From: Cryobacterium cryoconiti
GTDB taxonomy: Bacteria; Actinomycetota; Actinomycetes; Actinomycetales; Microbacteriaceae
NCBI RefSeq assembly: GCF_004403065.1
Contig: NZ_SOHA01000005.1
Span: 104,351-168,350, forward strand
Direction: 5' to 3'
DNA length: 64,000 bases
Of this stretch, positions 57,442 through 64,000 are shown piece after piece. The notes beneath the pieces are model-generated. The model was given only the letters and a program-made list of their open reading frames with translations, searched no databases and was not told where the DNA came from. A program made the position numbers and the translations under genes. Each line of letters opens with the position of its first letter. The first letter of the stretch is position 1.

Positions 57442-58248
57442 CTAGCGCTGTTCGGCGTACTCGCCGATCCGGGCCGTGCGCAGCACGCGTTCGAGCAGCT
57501 GGTCGAAATAGCGGGCCATCTCCTGGGCGCTGTCGCCGGGCCAGGTGTGCAGCGGCTTCGCGGCGCCCTGAGCCTGCTGCAGTGAGGTGCGCTCCGGCAG
57601 CTGCGGGCTGAGTACGAGGGGTCCGAACATGTCACGCAGTTCCTTGATCCGGAACTGGTGCTCGAGGGACGCGACCCGGGCGCGGTTGACGATGATGCCG
57701 AGCGGCTGGAGCCGGGGGCTCAGGCCACGCCGGATCTCCTCGATCGCGCGCAGGGCGCGGTCGGCGGCGGCCACGGAGAACAGGCCGGGCTCGGTGACCA
57801 CGGCGACCCGGTCGCTGGCCGCCCACGCCGTGCGGGTGAGGGCGTTGAGCGAGGGTGCGCAGTCGATCAGCACGAGGTCGTAGTCCTTCTCCACCGTCGA
57901 GAGGGCCTCTTCGAGTTTCCAGATGTCGCGGATGCTCGGGTGCGGGCCGTCGAAGTTGATGGCTGAGGGGCTGCCGATCATCACGTCGATGGTTCCGGGG
58001 CGGCCACGTGTCCAGCCGCTGGGCACGATGGCGGCGCGCACGACCTTTTCCTTGGGGGAGGCGAGGACATCGGCGATGTTGAGGTGGCCGGAGACCTCGA
58101 TGTCCATCCCGGTGGACACATCCGACTGCGGATCGATATCCACAACCAGGGTCCGTACGCCGCGGGCGAAGGCAGCAGACGCCAGACCCAGGGTCACTGT
58201 GGTCTTGCCTACTCCTCCCTTGAGGGAGCTAACGCTTAGTACGTGCAC
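57442..58248 (-). CDS. ParA-family ATPase
   Basis: This 268-residue protein has the deviant Walker [21 protein letters not shown] at the extreme N-terminus (signature Lys10, P-loop Lys15). Walker A' is VVDIDPQSDVSTG and Walker B is YDLVLIDCAPSLN. No N-terminal helix-turn-helix, and no parB or parS site is near, so a role other than plasmid/chromosome partition is likely. GTG 58248 is preferred. A GTG at 58269 adds seven residues. Divergent from pyc, so possibly co-regulated with it. Confidence 0.85.
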   Translation of the reverse strand: MHVLSVSSLKGGVGKTTVTLGLASAAFARGVRTLVVDIDPQSDVSTGMDIEVSGHLNIADVLASPKEKVVRAAIVPSGWTRGRPGTIDVMIGSPSAINFDGPHPSIRDIWKLEEALSTVEKDYDLVLIDCAPSLNALTRTAWAASDRVAVVTEPGLFSVAAADRALRAIEEIRRGLSPRLQPLGIIVNRARVASLEHQFRIKELRDMFGPLVLSPQLPERTSLQQAQGAAKPLHTWPGDSAQEMARYFDQLLERVLRTARIGEYAEQR

Positions 58249-58325
58249 AAGTAGATACGTTACCTTCACTAGTCTTGGAGAACCTAACCGTCGGCTGCGC
58301 GCGGCGTCACGCTTGAAAGGTCTGC

Positions 58326-61300
58326 ATGTTCACGAAAATACTTGTTGCCAACCGCGGGGAAATCGCGATCCGGGCTTTTCGGGCTGCCTACGAGCTGGGT
58401 GCTAAAACCGTTGCGGTATTCCCGTTCGAGGACCGCAACTCCCTGCACCGGTTGAAGGCCGATGAGGCCTATCAGATCGGTGAGCCGGGGCACCCGGTGC
58501 GTGCTTATCTGACGGTGAGTGAGATCATCCGGGTCGCCCGGGAGAGCGGTGCCGATGCCATCTATCCCGGTTACGGCTTCCTGTCAGAGAACCCCGAGCT
58601 GGCCCTCGCGGCCCGCCAGGCGGGCATCACCTTCATCGGGCCGGGCGAGCACGTGCTCGAAATGGCCGGCAATAAGGTCACCGCGAAGGAGCACGCCATC
58701 AAGGCGGGCGTTCCGGTGCTCAAGTCCAGCGCCCCCTCTCGCGATGTCGACGAACTGATCGCCGCGGCCGAGGACATCGGCTTCCCGATCTTCGCCAAGG
58801 CCGTCGCCGGCGGCGGCGGGCGCGGCATGCGCCGTGTCGCCCAGATGAGCGAACTGCGCAGCTCGCTCGAGGAAGCCATGCGCGAAGCGAACAGCGCCTT
58901 CGGCGACCCGACCATGTTCCTCGAGCAGGCCGTGCTGCGGCCGCGTCACATCGAGGTCCAGATCCTCGCCGACGCCACCGGCGAGACCGTGCACCTGTTC
59001 GAGCGCGACTGTTCCGTGCAGCGGCGCCACCAGAAGGTCATCGAGATCGCTCCGGCCCCCAACCTCTCCGACGAGATCCGTCAGCGCCTCTACGCCGACG
59101 CCGTCGCGTTCGCCCGGTCGATCGGCTACGTCAACGCCGGAACCGTCGAGTTCCTGCTCGACACGATCGGCGAACGCGCCGGTCAGCACGTGTTCATCGA
59201 GATGAACCCGCGCATCCAGGTCGAGCACACCGTGACCGAAGAGGTGACGGATGTCGACCTCGTCCAGTCCCAGATCCGCATCGCCGCGGGCGAGTCCCTT
59301 CGCGACCTCGAACTCACGCAGGACAAGATCGTGTTGCGCGGCGCGGCCCTGCAGTGCCGGATCACCACCGAGGATCCCACCATGGGGTTCCGTCCGGACA
59401 CCGGCAAGATCACCACCTACCGCTCGCCCGGCGGCGCGGGCATCCGCCTCGACGGCGGCACGATCAACCCCGGCGCCCAGATCAGCCCGCACTTCGATTC
59501 CATGCTCGCCAAGCTCACCTGCCGCGGCCGGGACTTCTCCTCCGCCGTGACACGGTCCAAGCGCGCCCTGGCCGAGTTCCGCATCCGCGGCGTCTCCACG
59601 AACGTCTCGTTCCTGCAGGCCGTTCTCGATGACCCTGACTTCGCGTCCGGCAACCTGAGCACCTCCTTCATCGACGAACGACCTGAGCTGCTCCGCGGCC
59701 GCGCGTCCAAGGACCGCGGCACGAAGATCCTCAACTGGCTCGCCGATGTCACCGTCAACAAGCCCAACGGTGTGCCGATCACACTGCTGAACCCGGCCGA
59801 AAAGCTGCCGAAGCTCGACCTCTCCGTGCCGGCCCCGGCCGGCTCCCGCCAGCGGCTCCAGTTGCTCGGCCCGGCCGGCTTCGCCGCGGACCTGCGCGCG
59901 CAGACCGCGCTGGCGGTCACGGACACCACCTTCCGCGACGCCCACCAGTCGCTGCTGGCGACCCGGGTGCGCACCCGCGACCTCGTGGCCGTGGCCCCGT
60001 ATGTGGCCCGGATGACCCCGGAGCTGCTCTCGATCGAGGCCTGGGGCGGCGCGACGTACGATGTGGCGCTGCGCTTCCTCGGCGAAGACCCCTGGGAACG
60101 CCTGGCCTCGCTGCGCGAGGCCCTGCCGAACATCAACGTGCAGATGCTGCTCCGCGGCCGGAACACGGTCGGCTACACCCCGTATCCGACCGAGGTGACG
60201 GACGCATTCGTGCGCGAGGCGTCCACCACCGGCGTCGACATCTTCCGCATCTTCGACGCCCTCAACGACGTCTCGCAGATGCGACCGGCCATCGACGCCG
60301 TCCTGGCGACCGGCACCTCCGTCGCCGAGGTCGCCCTCTGCTACACCGGGGACCTGCTCGACCCTGCCGAGAAGTTGTACACCCTCGACTACTACCTGCG
60401 GCTCGCCGAGCAGATCGTGGACTCCGGCGCGCACATCCTCGCCATCAAGGACATGGCCGGCCTGCTGCGCCCGGCCGCAGCCGAGAAGCTCGTGGCGGCG
60501 CTGCGGGAGCGATTCGACCTGCCGGTGCACGTGCACACGCACGACACTCCCGGTGGCCAGCTCGCCACCCTGCTCGCCGCCAGCCGAGCCGGCGCCGACG
60601 CGGTCGACGTCGCCAGTGCCCCGATGGCCGGCACCACCAGCCAGCCGTCGGCGTCCTCCCTCGTCGCCGCCCTCGCCCACACGGACCGGGACACCGGTAT
60701 TTCACTGCAGGCCGTCTGCGACCTGGAACCGTACTGGGAAGACGTGCGTCGCGTGTACCACCCCTTCGAATCCGGGCTGCGCGCGCCCACCGGTCGTGTC
60801 TACAAACATGAGATCCCCGGTGGCCAGCTGTCCAACCTGCGCACGCAGGCGGTCGCCCTCGGCCTCGCCGACGATTTCGAACTCATCGAGGACATGTATG
60901 CCGCAGCCAACGACATCCTCGGCCGGGTGCCGAAGGTGACGCCGTCGTCGAAGGTGGTCGGTGACCTCGCCCTCTACCTCGCCGCCGTGCGCGCCGACCC
61001 GGTCGACTTCGCCGAGAACCCCGGGAACTACGACGTGCCCGATTCCGTGATCGGTTTCATGGCGGGGGAGCTGGGTGACCTGCCCGGCGGGTGGCCCGAG
61101 CCGTTCCGCAGCAAGGTGCTCGCCGGCCGCACCGTGCGCGTCGGCGTCACCGAGCTCACGACGGAGGAGCGTGCCGCCCTGAACAGCGACAGCCTCACCC
61201 GCCGGGCCATGCTCAACCAGCTGTTGTTCCCGGCGCCCACGCGCCAGTTCGAGCAGATCCGGGAACTTTTCGGCGATCTGTCCGTGCTGGACACGGTGGA

Positions 61301-61730
61301 CTACCTCAACGGTCTCCAGCAAGGCATCGAGCATGCCGTCGAAATCGACAAGGGCGTGCGCCTGTACGTCGGACTCGAGGCCATCAGTGAGGCAGACGAC
61401 AAGGGCATGCGCACCGTCATGACCACCCTCAACGGCCAGCTCCGTCCGGTGTTCGTCCGGGACCGCAGCATCACCGTCAGCACCAAGGTGGCCGAGAAGG
61501 CGGATGCGAACCGGCCGGGCCAGGTCGCTGCGCCCTTCTCCGGCGTGGTCACCCTTCAGGTCGAGGAAGGGGACACCGTCGAAGCCGGTCAGGCCGTGGC
61601 CTCGATCGAGGCCATGAAAATGGAGGCCGCCATCACCTCGCCCATCGCGGGCTACGTCGAACGGCTGGCGGTGCCGCGCACTCAGCAGGTCGATGCCGGT
61701 GATCTGCTCGTGGTGGTGCGTCCACGCTAG
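58326..61730 (+). CDS. pyc: Pyruvate carboxylase
   Basis: This biotin enzyme carboxylates pyruvate to oxaloacetate (anaplerosis). The 1134-residue protein has a biotin carboxylase domain (about 1-450; KAVAGGGGRGMRRV ATP-binding, EMNPRIQVEHTVTEEV). It has a carboxyltransferase domain (about 535-810; VTDTTFRDAHQSLLATRVRT, VHVHTHDTPGGQ) and a C-terminal biotinyl domain with EAMKME (biotinylated Lys1098). All three domains are complete. AAAGG ribosome site. The upstream garA also controls carbon flux around 2-oxoglutarate. Confidence 0.97.
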   Translation: MFTKILVANRGEIAIRAFRAAYELGAKTVAVFPFEDRNSLHRLKADEAYQIGEPGHPVRAYLTVSEIIRVARESGADAIYPGYGFLSENPELALAARQAGITFIGPGEHVLEMAGNKVTAKEHAIKAGVPVLKSSAPSRDVDELIAAAEDIGFPIFAKAVAGGGGRGMRRVAQMSELRSSLEEAMREANSAFGDPTMFLEQAVLRPRHIEVQILADATGETVHLFERDCSVQRRHQKVIEIAPAPNLSDEIRQRLYADAVAFARSIGYVNAGTVEFLLDTIGERAGQHVFIEMNPRIQVEHTVTEEVTDVDLVQSQIRIAAGESLRDLELTQDKIVLRGAALQCRITTEDPTMGFRPDTGKITTYRSPGGAGIRLDGGTINPGAQISPHFDSMLAKLTCRGRDFSSAVTRSKRALAEFRIRGVSTNVSFLQAVLDDPDFASGNLSTSFIDERPELLRGRASKDRGTKILNWLADVTVNKPNGVPITLLNPAEKLPKLDLSVPAPAGSRQRLQLLGPAGFAADLRAQTALAVTDTTFRDAHQSLLATRVRTRDLVAVAPYVARMTPELLSIEAWGGATYDVALRFLGEDPWERLASLREALPNINVQMLLRGRNTVGYTPYPTEVTDAFVREASTTGVDIFRIFDALNDVSQMRPAIDAVLATGTSVAEVALCYTGDLLDPAEKLYTLDYYLRLAEQIVDSGAHILAIKDMAGLLRPAAAEKLVAALRERFDLPVHVHTHDTPGGQLATLLAASRAGADAVDVASAPMAGTTSQPSASSLVAALAHTDRDTGISLQAVCDLEPYWEDVRRVYHPFESGLRAPTGRVYKHEIPGGQLSNLRTQAVALGLADDFELIEDMYAAANDILGRVPKVTPSSKVVGDLALYLAAVRADPVDFAENPGNYDVPDSVIGFMAGELGDLPGGWPEPFRSKVLAGRTVRVGVTELTTEERAALNSDSLTRRAMLNQLLFPAPTRQFEQIRELFGDLSVLDTVDYLNGLQQGIEHAVEIDKGVRLYVGLEAISEADDKGMRTVMTTLNGQLRPVFVRDRSITVSTKVAEKADANRPGQVAAPFSGVVTLQVEEGDTVEAGQAVASIEAMKMEAAITSPIAGYVERLAVPRTQQVDAGDLLVVVRPR

Positions 61731-61765
61731 GCTTGACGCGATCTATCGACGAAGGGACTGATCTT

Positions 61766-63088
61766 TTGTCCGATAAGCGCACAGGCGCCGAGGTTCCCGG
61801 TCGGGAACCCGCCGAGAATCTTGTCCCGGCGGGCGACGAGTACCACAGTGAATTGCCACCCCACACGATCGTGAACCTGGCGGCGGCCCTGCCGGAGAAC
61901 CTGAGTGGCCGGATCGACGCACCAGCCCGCACCCTGCCCGGTACGGCGGGGGGTGCGTCCCACCGTGCCGGGTCCGGATCGTCGGTCACGCACACAGTCG
62001 AGATCAGGACTCCGGCCGTGCCGCGCGCCGACCGGTCCTCCGCCGCCGTCACCGGCGCCGTGCGGTCCCTCACCGGGTCGGGTGCAAGCGATGCCGCCGG
62101 TCAGTCCCGGCGGGAGAGCCTGCGCCTGAATGCCGGCCCTGCTCCGGAGTCCGCTTCACAGCTCACTCCGGACCGCCTGCTGGCCGTCAACCGCCGCACC
62201 AAGCCGCCGCCCCGCGGTGCCTGGAACAGCTTCGTGTTCGGGGCCACCCTGCATCTGGTCAACCTCGGCGACTCAGCCAGGGTGCGTGCGCACAAGGAAC
62301 TCGACGAACGCATTCGCAAGGAATTCGCGGGCGGCACCCGGTTCGTGCCGATCCTCACGCGCAAGGGCGGGGTCGGCAAGACGACCGTCACGGCGCTCCT
62401 CGGGATGGCTCTCGCGGACGCGCGGGAAGACCGTATCATCGCGGTCGATGCCAATCCCGACCGTGGCACCCTTTCCGAGCGGGTGCCGAAGCAGACCCGC
62501 TCCACCGTGCGCGACGTGGTGACCAAGGCCGCTGCCATCGGCGGATTCACCGATTTCTCCGCGCTCGTGTCGCGGGACGCCACGCGGCTCGACATCCTCG
62601 CATCCGACACCGACCCGCTCCTGTCCGAGGCATTCGACGAGAACGACTACAACGTCGTCGCCGACCTGGCCGCGCGGTACTACTCGATCATGCTCACCGA
62701 CTGCGGCACCGGCATCGTGCATTCCGTGATGCGGGCGACCCTGCAGCGAGCCGACTCGATCGTCATCGTCTCCGGCGGCAGCATCGACGAAGCCCGGCTG
62801 GCCTCCGAGACCTTGACCTGGCTCGAGGCCAACGGCTACGGCGACCTGGTGCAGAACGCCATCGTCGCGCTCAACACGGCCACGCAGGGCACGAACCTGG
62901 TGAAACTCGAAGAGATCGAGTCGCACTTCCGGTCGCGGGTACGGGAAATCGTCCGCATTCCCTGGGACCCGCAGCTCGCCGCCGGCAGTGTCATCTCCTT
63001 CGACGACCTCAAACCCATCACCAGGCTGGCCGCCCGCACCCTGGCCGCCCTGGTGGTCGAGGGGCTGCCCGCTGACCGCAGCATCTGA
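61766..63088 (+). CDS. MinD/ParA-like P-loop ATPase with long variable N-terminus
   Basis: This protein of about 440 residues has a roughly 170-residue disordered, Ala/Arg/Pro-rich N-terminus, then a MinD-like domain. The domain motifs are Walker [17 protein letters not shown] (signature Lys200, P-loop Lys205), [37 protein letters not shown] and [13 protein letters not shown]. Similar proteins accompany actinobacterial type VII secretion and polar systems, but none of those genes is nearby. TTG 61766 with GAAGGGA upstream is preferred over TTG 61733. Confidence 0.82.
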   Translation: MSDKRTGAEVPGREPAENLVPAGDEYHSELPPHTIVNLAAALPENLSGRIDAPARTLPGTAGGASHRAGSGSSVTHTVEIRTPAVPRADRSSAAVTGAVRSLTGSGASDAAGQSRRESLRLNAGPAPESASQLTPDRLLAVNRRTKPPPRGAWNSFVFGATLHLVNLGDSARVRAHKELDERIRKEFAGGTRFVPILTRKGGVGKTTVTALLGMALADAREDRIIAVDANPDRGTLSERVPKQTRSTVRDVVTKAAAIGGFTDFSALVSRDATRLDILASDTDPLLSEAFDENDYNVVADLAARYYSIMLTDCGTGIVHSVMRATLQRADSIVIVSGGSIDEARLASETLTWLEANGYGDLVQNAIVALNTATQGTNLVKLEEIESHFRSRVREIVRIPWDPQLAAGSVISFDDLKPITRLAARTLAALVVEGLPADRSI

Positions 63089-63165
63089 TCGAACACCGGT
63101 TCCCGCTGCACCGCAATGCAGCGCGCCCTGTTTCACCCCCGCACCACAGACTTGGAGTTGCCACT

Positions 63166-63657
63166 GTGCCTGAGCGCCAGATCCGTCTCTTCGGAGATCC
63201 CGTCCTCAAGACCGTCTCCGACCCGATCACCACGATCGACGCACGGGCAAGGAGCCTGGTCGAGGATCTGGTCGACAGCGTGCGCCTGCCCGGGCGGGCC
63301 GGCGTTGCGGCGTCCCAGATCGGCGTCAACCTGCGCGCGTTCAGCTACAACGTCGACGGAGACATCGGGTACATCCTCAACCCGGTGCTGGTGGAGGTGT
63401 CGGGCGAGCCCGAGCTCGTGGACGAAGGCTGTCTTTCGGTGCCCGGACTGTGGTACCCGACCCGCCGCTACCCGTTCGCCCGGGTCGCCGGCACCGACCT
63501 CGACGGCGCCCCCGTCGAGCTGTCCGGTACCGGCATCATGGCCCAGGCCCTGCAGCACGAGACCGACCATCTGGACGGCCTGCTCTACCTGGACCGGCTT
63601 GACAAGGAGAATCGCCGGTCCGCCATGAAGGAGATCCGCGAGTCCACCTGGTTCTGA
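63166..63657 (+). CDS. def: Peptide deformylase
   Basis: Def removes the formyl group from nascent N-terminal methionine. The 163-residue metalloenzyme has the three motifs: [11 protein letters not shown] (GxGxAAxQ; the second Gly is Ala here), EGCLSVPG (metal ligand Cys89) and QHETDHLDG (His131, Glu132, His135). GTG start. 77 bp after the MinD-like gene. Confidence 0.94.
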   Translation: MPERQIRLFGDPVLKTVSDPITTIDARARSLVEDLVDSVRLPGRAGVAASQIGVNLRAFSYNVDGDIGYILNPVLVEVSGEPELVDEGCLSVPGLWYPTRRYPFARVAGTDLDGAPVELSGTGIMAQALQHETDHLDGLLYLDRLDKENRRSAMKEIRESTWF

Positions 63658-63671
63658 TCCGGGTCGCTCAC

Positions 63672-63877
63672 GGTGGTCGAGCCCTCACGGTGGTCGAGCC
63701 TGTCGAGACCCGACCACGCACGGTGGTCGAGCCCTCACGGTGGTCGAGCCTGTCGAGACCCGACCACGCACGGTGGTCGAGCCTGTCGAGACCCGAGCAC
63801 GCACGGTGGTCGAGCCTGTCGAGACCCGACCACGCACGGTGGTCGAGCCCTCACGGTGGTCGAGCCTGTCGAGACCC
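63672..63877. repeat. Family A repeat array 3 between def and the acyl-CoA synthetase gene
   Basis: Full 23-bp units (GGTGGTCGAG ... TCGAGACCC, as in array 1) start at 63689, 63739, 63772, 63805 and 63855. Truncated units GGTGGTCGAGCCCTCAC occur at about 63672, 63722 and 63838. Units are joined by GACCACGCAC-type linkers. As with arrays 1 and 2, the flanking genes converge on it. Confidence 0.92.
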
Positions 63878-63895
63878 GACCACCACTCCCGACGA

Positions 63896-64000
63896 CTAGC
63901 CCTTGACCGGATTCACCCCGGTTACCGGGGCGCCGAGGTACATGGCCTCGATGACACTGGCGAAGTCCCGCAGGATCACGTCCCGCTTGATGCTCATCTT
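63896..64000 (-). CDS. C-terminus of an AMP-dependent (long-chain fatty acid) CoA synthetase, partial
   Basis: The last 34 codons of a gene reading leftward from beyond the window. The peptide contains KMSIKRDVILRDFASVIEAM, then YLGAP. It resembles the C-terminal end of FadD15-type acyl-CoA synthetases, where a conserved Lys-containing SxKxKR motif is followed by a helix with an IExxY pattern. The identification rests on this short segment only. Confidence 0.5.
   Translation of the reverse strand, partial: KMSIKRDVILRDFASVIEAMYLGAPVTGVNPVKG

Noticed and set aside
1..64000. tRNA, rRNA, insertion sequences, prophage, attachment sites, replication origin
   Set aside because: None was recognised by eye. 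A tRNAscan/Infernal and ISfinder run would be decisive and could not be done here.

Overview
The window is 64 kb of high-GC DNA with dense, frequently overlapping (ATGA-type) genes, GTG/TTG starts and several probably leaderless genes. The gene content points to an actinobacterium of the family Microbacteriaceae (Cryobacterium/Leifsonia-like). The supporting signs are a C50-carotenoid operon with a split lycopene cyclase, a GarA-FtsR-MerR block, a DUF222/HNH gene, an actinobacterial Pol-PE-Lig LigD with Ku, and dispersed GGTGGTCGAG-type intergenic repeats. The genus cannot be fixed from sequence alone.

Layout. (1) 1-2.7 kb: the 3' part of sufS, then sufU; a guanidine-III riboswitch in front of an SMR guanidinium exporter; a VOC-family protein. 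(2) 2.77-33.3 kb: an almost complete flagellar locus. On the minus strand flgN-flgK-flgL-fliW read leftward. On the plus strand lie fliA, fliC, fliD-fliS-small gene, flgB-flgC-fliE-fliF-fliG-fliH-fliI-fliJ-(NlpC/P60 hydrolase)-fliK-flgD-flgE, two non-flagellar genes (a short HPF/RaiA-like protein and an ABC-F ATPase), flbD-motA-motB, and fliM-fliN-fliO-fliP-fliQ-fliR-flhB-flhA-flhF-csrA. Five near-identical sigma-28 (FliA) promoters, CTAAC-N15-GCCGATAG, divide the locus into transcription units. FliW and CsrA sit at opposite ends, and the fliC leader carries what look like CsrA sites. FliL, FlgF/FlgG, FlgM, FlhG and all chemotaxis genes are absent from the window. FlhF has lost its P-loop. (3) 33.6-40.7 kb: a DUF222/HNH protein, then a LacI-regulated sugar ABC importer operon ending in a GH130 glycoside phosphorylase. 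(4) 40.8-43.7 kb: a lipase-maturation-factor-like membrane protein and a phytoene-dehydrogenase-like flavoprotein. (5) 44-50 kb: an S4 RNA-binding protein and the operon idi-crtE-crtB-crtI-crtYe-crtYf-crtEb for a C50 carotenoid. (6) 50.2-54.9 kb: apt, a Nudix hydrolase, and ligD/ku divergent (non-homologous end joining). (7) 54.9-64 kb: a CDP-alcohol phosphatidyltransferase, garA, ftsR, a second MerR regulator, a ParA-like ATPase, pyruvate carboxylase, a MinD-like ATPase, peptide deformylase, and the C-terminus of an acyl-CoA synthetase.

The intergenic DNA is patterned. Three arrays of a 23-bp repeat all lie between convergent genes, with a compensatory base change in their 4-bp dyad. Three copies of a roughly 65-bp palindrome lie 3' of genes at co-directional junctions. 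Three further long hairpins of unrelated sequence also lie 3' of genes. No tRNA, rRNA, CRISPR array, insertion sequence or prophage was recognised.
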